Assembly (NCBI GenBank): GCA_041398605.1
Contig: JAWKUK010000009.1
Location: 124,001 to 188,000 of the forward strand
Reading direction: 5' to 3'
Length of the DNA: 64,000 bases
Source: JAWKUK01 sp041398605
GTDB taxonomy: Bacteria > Planctomycetota > UBA1135 > GCA-002686595
In this document: positions 51,284-60,339 of the stretch, piece by piece
How the letters are laid out: each line of letters opens with the position of its first letter
How positions within the stretch are numbered: the first letter of the stretch is position 1
The notes under the pieces: model-generated
The model's database searches: none
Seen by the model: only the letters and a program-made list of their open reading frames with translations
What the model was told of the DNA's origin: nothing
Made by a program: the position numbers and the translations under genes

Positions 51284-52180
51284 ATGCACGCAATGCGATC
51301 GCGAAGTCCGTTCAGCGCGCGGCGGCTGCGCAGCGAGCAGCGATACAGCGGGCCAGCCTCGAGGCTGGCGCTGCCGCTCGTCTGCGCGGTGAGCCTCACC
51401 GTCGCCGCCTGCGAAGAGGGCCGTGCACCGGCGCCAAGCTCCAACAGCGTGTCGACCACGCGCCCTTCGGGTCCGGTGCGGTTGCGGCCGCTGGTCGCCG
51501 AGCTCGGCCCCGTGTACCAAGAGATCGCGCAAGGCCGATATGCAGAGGCTCGACGCATGGCCGAGCACTACCTCGCGCGGCACCCGAAGGAGGCGCAGGC
51601 CATGCTGATGGTCGGGCTGACCTACTCAAAGGCAGACAATCACGGCGCCGCGCAGCCCTGGTTCGAACGCGCGCTCGCGCAGGACCCGAACTACTACATC
51701 GGGCACGAGTACCTGGCGGACTCGCTCTTCAAGCAAGGCGCGCTCGATGCGGCCCGGCGCGAGTACGAGGCGTTTGGCGCGTTTGTGCCGACCGAGCCCA
51801 AGGTGCAGTATCAACTGGGGCTGATCGACCTCGAGCTGAGCGCGCTCGACGCCGCAGAAGAGCGCTTCCAACGCGCGATCTCGCTGCTAGAGGCGCTGCG
51901 CGCCCGCGACCCAAAGATGTACAACGCGCGGCTGCCTGACTTGGCGAGCTATCACGCGCGGCTCGGTGACGTCGCCTTTGCGCGCGACGACTACACAGCG
52001 GCGCGCGACGCGTTCCTCACCGCGACGAAGCTGTGCCCAGGCAACGTCAGCGCGTTCTACACGCTGAGCCTCGCCCAGCGGCGGCTCGGCGAGGACGCGC
52101 TCGCGGACGAGGCGCTCGCGCGCTACGAACAGGGCCGCGCCACGGTCGTCGGTGGGCCGCGAGGGGGGACGGGGCGTTGA
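51284..52180 (+). CDS. TPR-repeat lipoprotein
   Basis: 298 residues with a lipoprotein signal (lipobox VAAC). The mature part has about five tetratricopeptide repeats, for example YQEIAQGRYAEARRMAEHYL, PWFERALAQDPNYYIGHEYL, AARREYEAFGAFVPTEPKVQ and ARDAFLTATKLCPGNVSAFY. TPRs make scaffolds for protein binding; here they lie outside the inner membrane. The stop overlaps the TTG start of the CRTAC1-type gene (TTGA). A TPR protein next to an FG-GAP/ASPIC protein is a recurrent planctomycete pair, so joint function is likely although unknown. The ATG at 51284 is chosen; 51293 is also possible. Confidence 0.85.
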   Translation: MHAMRSRSPFSARRLRSEQRYSGPASRLALPLVCAVSLTVAACEEGRAPAPSSNSVSTTRPSGPVRLRPLVAELGPVYQEIAQGRYAEARRMAEHYLARHPKEAQAMLMVGLTYSKADNHGAAQPWFERALAQDPNYYIGHEYLADSLFKQGALDAARREYEAFGAFVPTEPKVQYQLGLIDLELSALDAAEERFQRAISLLEALRARDPKMYNARLPDLASYHARLGDVAFARDDYTAARDAFLTATKLCPGNVSAFYTLSLAQRRLGEDALADEALARYEQGRATVVGGPRGGTGR

Positions 52181-53899
52181 CGTTCCAACGCCAACGTTGG
52201 GCCTTCTTGGGCGGCCTCATCTTGGGCACGCTCAGCTGCGGCGAAGCCAGGCCCGGTGCGACCGAGCGCGAGGCATCCGGCGCCGAGCGGCGCGGCGACC
52301 GCGGCGCCGCGCTTCACGGACGTGACCGCTGAGTCCGGCCTCGCGTTCACGACGACCTTCGGCGCGGTGCCCTCGACGCAGATCCTCGAGGTCAAAGGCG
52401 GCGGGCTCGCGTTGATCGACTGGGACGAAGACGGCGACCTCGATGTCTTCGTCCCCAACGGCGCGACGCTCGCGACGCCGACGCGAGGCCCGGGCTGCCG
52501 CTTGTTCGAGAACCTCGGCGGGCTGCGCTTTCGGGACGCGACCGAGGCGGCGGGCCTGACGTTCGCGCGCTGGGGCGTCGGCGCCGCGGTCGGTGACTTC
52601 GACGGCGACGGGCACGCGGACCTCTACGTGACGTGTTACGGGCCGAACGCGCTCCTGCGGAACACGGGCGACGGGCGCTTTGAAGAGGTCGCGGGCGCGG
52701 CGGGCGCCGCCGGCGATGCGTGGAGCGTCGCAGCCGCGTTTGGCGACCTCGACGCTGACGGCGACCTCGACCTGTACGTCGCGAACTACCTGGAGTTCGA
52801 TGTCGCGCACCCGCCGCCGCCGTCGACGTTCAAGGGCGCGCCCGTGTTCAAAGGACCGCGCGGCCTCGAGCCGGCGCGCGACGCCGTCTACGAGAACCTC
52901 GGCGACGGGACGTTCCGCGACATCACGGAGGAGTCCGGCTGCGGCGCCGTGGCGCCTGGCTTCGGGCTCGGCGTCGTCATCCTCGATTTCGACGGCGACG
53001 GTCGGCAGGACATCTTCGTCGGCAACGATTCGACGCCGAACTTCTTGTTCCACAACCGCGGCAGCGCGGCGCCAGGCGGGCGCGAGCCGACGTTCGAGGA
53101 CGTGGGCATGCGCAGCGGCGTCGCGGTGAACTCCTACGGCTCACCACAGGCGACGATGGGCATCGCCCTCGGGGACGTGAACGGCGACGGCCTGCCGGAC
53201 CTCTTCACGAGCAACTTCTCGAACGACTCCAACACGCTGCACGTCAGCAAGCCGCGCGGCTTCTTCGACGACGCGACGTCGCGCTACGGCGTCGGGATGC
53301 TGGCGACGCCGTATGTCGGCTGGGCGACAGCCTTCCACGACTTCGACCTCGACGGGGACGAGGACCTCGTCGTGTTCAATGGGCACGTGTACCCGAACGC
53401 GACGTGTGTCGTCATGGACGCGGAGTACGCGGAGCCGGCGCTGCTCTTCGCGCGCGAGGGCGCGCGCTTCCGGCGCGTCACGGCGGACGAGTCGGGGCCG
53501 TGGCTGGCCGCGGCGCACTGCGACCGCGGCGCGGGGTTCGGGGACCTGGACGGCGACGGCGACGTGGACGTGGTCGTCGTCGAGCTGAACGGGCCGGTGC
53601 GCGTGCTGCGCAACGACAGCGACGCCGAGCGGTGGTTGAGCGTCGCGCTAGAGCCGACGGCCCTCGGCAGCCGCGTCGAGCTCACCGTCGACGGCGCGCG
53701 GCAGACGCGCTGGATCCACTCCGGCGGCAGCTTCGCCTCGGCCTCAGCGCAGGTCGCGTACTTCGGTCTGCCCGAGGGCCACGGCCCGCTCGAGGTGAGC
53801 GTGACCTGGCCCGACGGGGCCCGCCAGGCGCTCGAGGGCGTCGCCCCGGCGCAGCACCTCACGGTCCGCCGCGCTGGGCCGGCGCCGCGGGACCACTAG
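52177..53899 (+). CDS. CRTAC1-type FG-GAP/VCBS repeat protein with ASPIC/UnbV domain, lipoprotein, with a frameshift
   Basis: The export signal lies in one frame: TTG at 52177, then FQRQRWAFLGGLILGTLSC with a lipobox. The body lies in another, from about APRFTDVTAESGLAFTTTFG onward. Adding one GC in GAGCGCGAGG at about 52261-52271 joins the two exactly. The body holds seven-bladed propeller-type FG-GAP repeats with calcium loops (DWDEDGDLDVFV, DFDGDGHADLYV, DLDADGDLDLYV, DFDGDGRQDIFVGND, DVNGDGLPDLF, DLDGDGDVDVVVVE). The C-terminal ASPIC/UnbV domain is LGSRVELTVDGARQTRWIHS through YFGLPEGHGPLEVSVTWPDG. Such proteins are extracellular; the function of the family is unclear. The stop codon TAG is made by the first bases of the following inverted-repeat element. 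Confidence 0.85.
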
Positions 53900-54061
53900 T
53901 GGTGTGATTCACCAGCTGGAGCATTCTCCCGGCCGCGCGCGTTCGCGGCAAGGAAGGCCGACGCAGGCAACTCTGCAAGATGAGTTGTCGAGAAGGCCTG
54001 GACGCCGCCGCGGCGCGCGCGGGCCGGGAGAATGCCCCAGCTGAGTGAATCACACCACTAG
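53896..54061. mobile_element. MITE-like element with long terminal inverted repeats
   Basis: 166 bases. The ends CTAGTGGTGTGATTCACC... and ...GTGAATCACACCACTAG are inverted copies. The pairing extends about 45 bases inward (AGCATTCTCCCGGCC against GGCCGGGAGAATGCC) with few mismatches. The central 70 bases hold smaller stems (CAACTC/GAGTTG). Both ends carry CTAG, compatible with a duplicated CTAG or TA target. There is no transposase, so it would be non-autonomous or act as a transcript hairpin. Confidence 0.75.
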
Positions 54062-54137
54062 CCCTGGAGGGAATGGCCCCGGGAGGGGCGAGATGTCGTG
54101 GCTGGCGCGCCCCGAACTTCGCCCTAATCTCGGAGGG

Positions 54138-54993
54138 GTGACCCACCCGCCGCCCGCGCTCGAAGCCCTGACCGATCTCGTGCGCCGGCTCGAGCGGGAC
54201 GGGCTCGTGCGGCCGCGGGAGGGCGAGGGCGGGCGGGCGCCAGCGGCGATCGCGACCGGCTGGTCGGGGCTCGACGGGCGGCTGGGCACGTTCGAGGGCG
54301 CGCCCGGCCTCGCGCGCGGCGCGCTGCACGAGTGGATCGGGCTGACGGACGGCGCCGAGCGCCTGCGCGGCGCCGCGTGGAGCCCGCCGCTGACCCTGCT
54401 GGCGCACTCGCGGCGCGCGCGCTCGACGAGCGGCTCGCGCGCGGCGGCGGCCACGATTCGAGCGGCAGCGTGCTGTGGATCGGGCGCGCCGTGTGGCCCT
54501 ACGCGGCGACCCTCTTGGCCGCGGACACGCTGCGCGAGCACGCGCCCGGCGCGCTCGGGGCGCCCGGGTCTCCCGCCCTGGCCTCTGCCGGTGACCTCGA
54601 GCCGAGCGCGAGCACGAGCTAACGCTCGAGCTCGCGCTCGACGAGCGCCCGTGCCCCGACCCAGCGGCCGAGCGCGCGCTCTTCGCGTGCTCGCTCTTCA
54701 TCGCGCCGAGCGACGCCGCAGGCCGACTGTGGGCCGTCGATGCGGCGCTGCGTTGCCCGACGGTCACCGCCGTGGTCGCGGACGCGTCGGGCTTCGACAT
54801 GGCGGCGACGCGCCGGCTGGCGCTCGCAGCGAACACGGGCGAGGCCCTCGCGCTGCTCGCGCGTCCGCCGCACGAGGCGGGCGCGCTGTCCGCAGCGGCC
54901 ACGCGCTGGCAGGTCACGCGCGCGGGTGACTCCCTCGCCCCCCGCTGGCGCCTCACGCTGCTGCGCGCGAAGCCCCCCCAACGCCGCACCTGA
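54138..54993 (+). pseudogene. imuA-like (RecA-fold, SulA-related) gene broken by two frameshifts
   Basis: The three frames together give an ImuA-type protein. From the GTG at 54138: LTDLVRRLERDGLVRPREG, ATGWSGLDGRLGTFEG and LARGALHEWIGL. Then, in a second frame after about 54405: ARALDERLARGGGHDSSGSV and LWIGRAVWPYAATLLAADTL. Then, in a third frame after about 54590: AERALFACSLFIAPSDAAG, AVVADASGFDMAATRRLALA and LSAAATRWQVTRAGDSL. Each switch equals the loss of one base. ImuA normally helps ImuB and DnaE2 in error-prone repair, but no imuB or dnaE2 lies in the window. Walker A cannot be recognised clearly. Either the gene has decayed or the assembly lacks two bases. Confidence 0.65.
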
Positions 54994-55047
54994 CCGCCTG
55001 CGCGATCCGTTGCCAGCCGGCATCCCGGGCCGGGTGCGCTGCGCGAC

Positions 55048-58000
55048 TCAGCGGCTGGGCGCGGGGTTCAGCGTCACCTCTCGCGCGGCCTCGTTCGGCG
55101 CGACCTCGAGCTCGGCGAAGCCGAAGAGCGTCTTGCCCGCGAGCTCGTCCCAATAGTTGGTCGAGACCAAGTACGCGCCAGGCCCGACGCCAGCGATCTC
55201 GAAGCGCCCCTCACGCACGAACGCAGCGCGCGACACGCCCCCGCCGCGCGGCAGCAGCGACACCACGGCCGAGGTCGGGATCGGCCGCGACGACTGCACG
55301 ACGCCGCGCACGGTCGTCGCGCCCGCGAGCGCGAGCTCGCACTCCACGACGCCGCTCGCGGGCACATCGATCCGGCGCCAAAGCAGCGGACATTCGTCTT
55401 CACCCTCACGCGCGACAACGGCCGCCTCCCACGCGCCCGGCGGGACGCCGGGGAACTGCGCGCGGCCCTCCGCGTCGAGGTTCGCGACGGCGCGCTCGCC
55501 GTACTGCACGCCCTCCACCTCTTGCGCGGTCAGCCAAACCACCGTCGCGCCGAGCGACACGCGCGCTGGATCACGCAGCACCACGTCCACGGTCGCGCCC
55601 GTCAGCACCTCCACCGAGATCACCGAGCGGCGCGCGCTCTTCGAAACCTCGAACGGCCCGTGCATCGAGGTGATCCCCCTTCGCGCGTCACCTGCACGAA
55701 CAGCGGCCCTGGCGCGAACCCTTCGAGGATCGCGGCGCCCGCGGCGTCCGTGCGCGCGCTCCACGTTGCATCGCCTGTCGGCCAAGGCCGGCGCACCGAG
55801 CTTGCGGTGACCTTCGTCCGCCGCGATGATCGGCGCGCCCGTCCCTGCGCTGCCGTCACCACGACCTCAACGGACACCGGCGCCACGAGCGCATGCTGCT
55901 CGACCGGCGTCATCGCCGACGCTGCTGACCTCCACGAGAGGCAACAGCAGCGGCGCGTAGCCCGCCGCCGAGACCTCGACCCCGGTCCATGTGCCCGGCT
56001 CGAGCCTCGTCGAATCCTCGCTGGTGGACCACCTCCCGTCCTCCGCGTCGAACGTCATACCCGGGTTCCCCCAGCTGCTACTGAAGCCAGACATGCGTCG
56101 CAACGTCGTCGGGTCGTCGATGCGGACGAAGCGCACGGTGAACGGGTGCAGCGGCGCGCCCGTGGCCGCGTCGACGACCCGACCGCTCAAGCGCCCCGCG
56201 CGCTCCATCGTCACAGCGACCTCGGTCGCTGCAGCGCTGACGCGCACGCTCGCGCGGACAAGGCCGCGCGCAAACGCCTCGACCGTCAGCGCCTCGGGCG
56301 GGAGGTCCGTGACCTCAAAGCGGCCCGCCGTATCCGTACGCGCGCTCTGTCCCACATACGCATCGTCGACGTTGCGCGCAGCGACGGAGACCCCCGCGAG
56401 CCCGCGCCCGGCGGCGTCCTGGACGACCCCGCGCAGCGTCCGGGCGCGCCCGAGCTCGAGGCGCAGGTCACGCGCGCCCTGCGGCGCGGCGAGCTCGATA
56501 ATCGAGACGACCGCCGCAAAGCCAGGCTTCGAGGCGCTGAGCTTGGTGTGCCCCGCCGACACGTGCGCGAACTCGAACTCGCCGTGGTCCCCAGAGCGCG
56601 TCGTCATACGATCCATCGAGTACTCGTCGCTCCCGATCCACACGTCAGCGCCCGCGACCGGGGCGCCGTCGGGGCGGACCACAAGACCGGCTGCGACCAC
56701 GGTCCCGGGCAAGTCGAGGTCGAGGACATACTCCGCGCGCCCCGCTTCGAGCTGCAGCGACGTGGACTGGTGAGCCGGGAACTCCGCACGCTTTGCGAAG
56801 GGCGTGAGCGCCCGCGGCGGCGCCAGCTTGATCTGATCGAGGACATAGCGCCCAGCCCCGTCTGTGGTCGCCGTCTGCGTCGTCTCGCCGAGTATGCCGA
56901 CGATGACGCCCTCGACTGGCCGCCCGCCCTCGTCCCGCACGACGCCCTCGATCCGCGCGCCGCGGACCATCCGAAACTCCACCTCGGTCGTGCTGCCAGG
57001 CGCGAGGCCCTCGAGCTGGACCTCCTCCTCGCCATAGCCGGCCGCGGACGCGCGGAGCCCGCCCCACGAGCTCGCGGCGATCGACATCGAGAACGCGCCG
57101 CGCGCGTCCGATTTCGCGTTGCCGAACATCCCCTTGATCATGCAGCCGGACAGCCCGTTTCCGCGCTCGTCGCGCACGACGCCCTTGACGGTCGCATCGA
57201 TCGGGAAGACGAGGATGTCAATCGGATCAGGCTCGCCCTCGCCGCGCACGGCGATGTACGGCCCGTACGTGACGCTGTGGAGGCCCGAGCGAGGCAACGC
57301 GCGCACCGCGATCGTCTGCGTCTCCGTGGGCTCGTCGCGCTCGAGCGTGAACGCCCCGTCCAACCCGGTGCTGACCTGGACCGTGTCGATCGGCGTGCCT
57401 GTCGCGTCGTAGCCCTTGAAGAACGTCAGCTCCAGCGGCAAACCAGCGAACCCGGCGTCCCCGCGGCCGCGCGCACGACCTCGCACGCGCCACGGCTTCG
57501 CGGCAGGCACAGTCGCTTCGGCGACACGCGTGCCTCGCGCGGCTGATGGGGCTTCAGTGCCCGCGCCAGGCGCGGCGCTCGCAGGTGGAGCAGGTGGCAC
57601 CGGCGTCAGCGCCGCGGGCTCGAGCGCAGCGCTCGCCGAGCCCGTGCGCGGCGCGAGCGCGCCCCCGAGCGAGTCGCCGGTGAAGCGCAGGAGCGCGACG
57701 CCGCACACGAGGACACACACCGCGATCAAGGCCTTCTTCATGACGAGCGCGCCTCCGAGGGCGACAGGTGCAGGGAACGCGCCCGCAGGCAGCGCAGCGA
57801 GCGGGCCGGACACGGGCGGGCCCGAAACGAGAGGTCCGGGAGCAAAGGGCGCAGCCGGCGCCAGGTGCCACGACCCGCGCGGCACGAGCAGCGGCGCGAG
57901 CGCCGCCGTCCAATGCACGTCGCCGCCGATCCCCGCGCGCTCGAGCGCCGCGCGCAACACCGCCCGAGCGCGCGCGAGGCGCGCCTTGACCGTGTCGAGC

Positions 58001-58449
58001 GAGACGCAGTCCCGCTGCGCGAGCTCGGTCGGCGAGAGCCCGCCCAAGTAGCGGTCGCGCAAGAGCGTGCGGTGCGGCTCCGCGAGCGCCTCGAGCAGCG
58101 CGATCACGCGCGCCTCGAGCTCGACGCGCGCCGCGATCTCCGCCGACGACGGCAGCGCCTCCGGCCGCGAGGCGCCCTCCTCACGCGCCATACGCCGCGC
58201 CCGCGTGCGGCGCAGGTTCGACGCCAAGCGGCGCGAGACCGTCGTCAGCCAAGCGCCTAAGGCGCGCGGCTCCTGCGGGCCGACCTGCAACGCGCGCACC
58301 CACGCGTCCTGCACGACGTCCTCTGCGCCATGCTCGTCGCCAACGAGGGCCACGACGAGGCGTCGGAGCCGGTCGTGCTGGCGCGCGAGCTGGACCAGAT
58401 CCAGGGCCGGCCGTTCAGGGTGTCGGCCTTCAGAGTCGGGGGGCGTCAT
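55048..58449 (-). CDS. ECF sigma factor joined to transmembrane segment and carboxypeptidase-regulatory-like repeats, with frameshifts
   Basis: Residues about 1-200 from the ATG at 58449 are an ECF sigma: region 2 RQHDRLRRLVVALVGDEHGA and AEDVVQDAWVRAL, region 4 RDRYLGGLSPTELAQRDCVS and LDTVKARLARARAVL. After a Pro/Ala linker comes a membrane segment (MKKALIAVCVLVCGVALL, from 57741). Many beta modules of the carboxypeptidase-regulatory type follow (GVVRDERGNGLSGCMIKGMF, GVVRDEGGRPVEGVIVGILG, GVVQDAAGRGLAGVSVAARN, GRVVDAATGAPLHPFTVRFV). The frame breaks near 55893-55915 (one GC missing) and in the C-run 55675-55679 (one base missing); with both restored the protein reaches about 1130 residues. 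No stop separates sigma and repeats, but GGAGG lies ten bases before the ATG at 57741, so the repeats could also be made separately. Confidence 0.75.
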
Positions 58450-58580
58450 GGCAGCGGGTTCACCGTTCAAGACACCGAGCCCGCGCGCCGGGGTGTGGCC
58501 AAATCGGGAATTCTCCGCCACATGGGCCCGAAGCGCGCCGCCGCTCCATCGGGGGCGGCCCGTCGGTCGAAAGCAAGGAC

Positions 58581-59030
58581 ATGGTCGACGTCCCGCGGCA
58601 TGACCAAGAGGCGCACCTGCGCGCCATCATCCCCGAGTGGCTCACGCGGCCGCCCGAGGTCGAGGTCCTGCGCCGCCAGCAGCTCGCGGACCAAGCGTCC
58701 GAAGACGCGCGCATCCGCGGCCTCGCGCGGCGCGAGCGCACCGACACGGTGCGCTCGGTCGTGGTCTTCACGGTGCTGGTGCAGCTCGCCTTTGGCGGCC
58801 TCGCTGCCGTGCCGCTGCTCGGCGCGCTGGTGCTCGGCGCGCTCCTGGGCACGCTCATGCACCTCGTCGGCGAGGGCGTGTTCATCTGGGTCGTCGCCAG
58901 CGCCCTGATGGGCTGGTCCGCGGCGCTCTGGTCCGGCGGGCTCGCGATCACTTACGTGGTCGCGCCGTGCGCCGCTGGGCTGGTCGGGGCGGTCGTCGGT
59001 GTCGTGCGCGACCCGCTGTTTCGGATCTGA
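58581..59030 (+). CDS. Small membrane protein of unknown function
   Basis: 149 residues from the ATG at 58581 with AAGGA just upstream. The N-terminal 55 residues are charged and helical (LRRQQLADQASEDARIRGLA). Then come about four membrane segments (VVVFTVLVQLAFGGLAAVPLL, LGALLGTLMHLVGEGVFIWVV, LMGWSAALWSGGLAITYVVA, AAGLVGAVVGVV). No family was recognised. It is divergent from the ECF sigma-fusion gene and may share its control region, but nothing else links them. Confidence 0.6.
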   Translation: MVDVPRHDQEAHLRAIIPEWLTRPPEVEVLRRQQLADQASEDARIRGLARRERTDTVRSVVVFTVLVQLAFGGLAAVPLLGALVLGALLGTLMHLVGEGVFIWVVASALMGWSAALWSGGLAITYVVAPCAAGLVGAVVGVVRDPLFRI

Positions 59031-59054
59031 AGCGCAGGGCTGCCTCGGCGGCCA

Positions 59055-60128
59055 TCACGGTGTCTCGGCGAAGGTGAGGGCGCGCTGGTAGGCCGCAAAC
59101 CGCTCTTCATCGCGCAGCGCGTAGTCGACGGTGTCGCGCAGCAACTGCATGAAACGCGCGTCCTTGCGCAGCGCCGGATCGCGCTGCAAGGCGTCGAGCA
59201 CTGCCTCTGCGAGGCCGCCCAACAGCGGCTCCGCGAGCATCCCCCAGACCAGCCGCAGGCGGACATACGACGCGCGCGTTCCGAGCGCTTTATTTTGCTC
59301 CTCCAAGAGGCGCGCGATGTCACCCTCGCGGTACAGCGTCTGGATCTCACCCTCGTGCGCCGCGAAGAGCCGCGCAGCGACCTCGTTCAACCAGTCATCG
59401 CCGCTGCTGAGGTCCGTCGGATCAGCGCGGTAGCGGACCTCGGCGCTGCGTTCGTCGCGCTGCTGCAGCGCGACGAACGCGACCAACGCCGCAGCGAGGG
59501 CGACCCCGAGCGCGACGTACGCGACCCGCCGCGTGCCCTTCTGATCCCGCCGCAGCGGCACGAGCTGCTGGGCCAACTCCTCCTCGCTGAGCAAGCGCGT
59601 CGCGGCGATGCACTCGTCTAGCACGCGATAGACCTTGACCTCGCCGGGCACGCCCTTGAACACGCGCGCGCCGACCTCGAGGGCCTGCACCTCGTTCTTG
59701 TTCATCGAGAGGTAGGTCGTCTCCGCGAGCCAGATCGTCGACGACTCTGCGTTCGATTGCAGCCGCGCGGCGAGGTTCACCGGGTCGCCAAAGACATCGC
59801 CCGACTCGTCGCGCGAGACCTCACCCGTCGCGATCCCGATCCGCACGCGCATCGGCGCTTGACCAGGGGCGAGCGTTTGGTTCTGCAGGTCGAGCTGGCG
59901 CTGCACCTGGATCGCCGCGAGCACCGCGTTGGTCGGGCTCTCGAAGCAGACCAGGAACGCGTCCCCCATCGACTTGACGAGCTCGCCCTCGAATACCGCG
60001 AAGATCGGCTTCAGGAGCGCACCGAACCGCCCGAGGTCGCTCGCGATCGCGGCGCGGGACGAGCGCGCCTGGCGCTCCGTGTACCCCTGCAGGTCGGAGA
60101 TCAGGACGGTCAGGGTCTGGTTGCGCAT
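59055..60128 (-). CDS. Class III adenylate/guanylate cyclase with one membrane segment
   Basis: 357 residues starting MRNQTLTVLISDLQGYTERQ. The catalytic domain comes first (about residues 1-180): metal Asp in LISDLQGYT, ELVKSMGDAFLVCFE with the second metal Asp and the substrate Lys, RVRIGIATGEV, and FGDPVNLAARLQ with the transition-state Asn and Arg. All catalytic residues are in place, so it should make cAMP (or cGMP). A membrane segment follows at about residues 204-222 (VAYVALGVALAAALVAFVAL). The periplasmic C-terminal 130 residues are helical and probably sense an unknown signal. Having the cyclase N-terminal and the sensor C-terminal is the reverse of many cyclases. No adjacent partner gene was found. 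Confidence 0.9.
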   Translation of the reverse strand: MRNQTLTVLISDLQGYTERQARSSRAAIASDLGRFGALLKPIFAVFEGELVKSMGDAFLVCFESPTNAVLAAIQVQRQLDLQNQTLAPGQAPMRVRIGIATGEVSRDESGDVFGDPVNLAARLQSNAESSTIWLAETTYLSMNKNEVQALEVGARVFKGVPGEVKVYRVLDECIAATRLLSEEELAQQLVPLRRDQKGTRRVAYVALGVALAAALVAFVALQQRDERSAEVRYRADPTDLSSGDDWLNEVAARLFAAHEGEIQTLYREGDIARLLEEQNKALGTRASYVRLRLVWGMLAEPLLGGLAEAVLDALQRDPALRKDARFMQLLRDTVDYALRDEERFAAYQRALTFAETP

Positions 60129-60339
60129 GTGCCCTGAGTCTCGCACGGCTGGCGCGCCGGCGCCAAGCTCCCCCGCGCTTCACGCCTACCCAGGCAGATC
60201 GGGCGGCCACCAAGGTGCTGCCATATGGGGCGCCGGCCCGCCCCCGACCACCTCGCCCGCGGACGCGGAGGATTCGGCGACGCTCAGGGCACTCAGCGAC
60301 CCACAAGAGGTGCAGGTGATGCCCTCGTCGGTCGGCGCT

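Noticed and set aside
51059..51583. Minus-strand frame overlapping the channel and TPR genes
   Set aside because: It overlaps two well-supported plus-strand genes and shows no motif.
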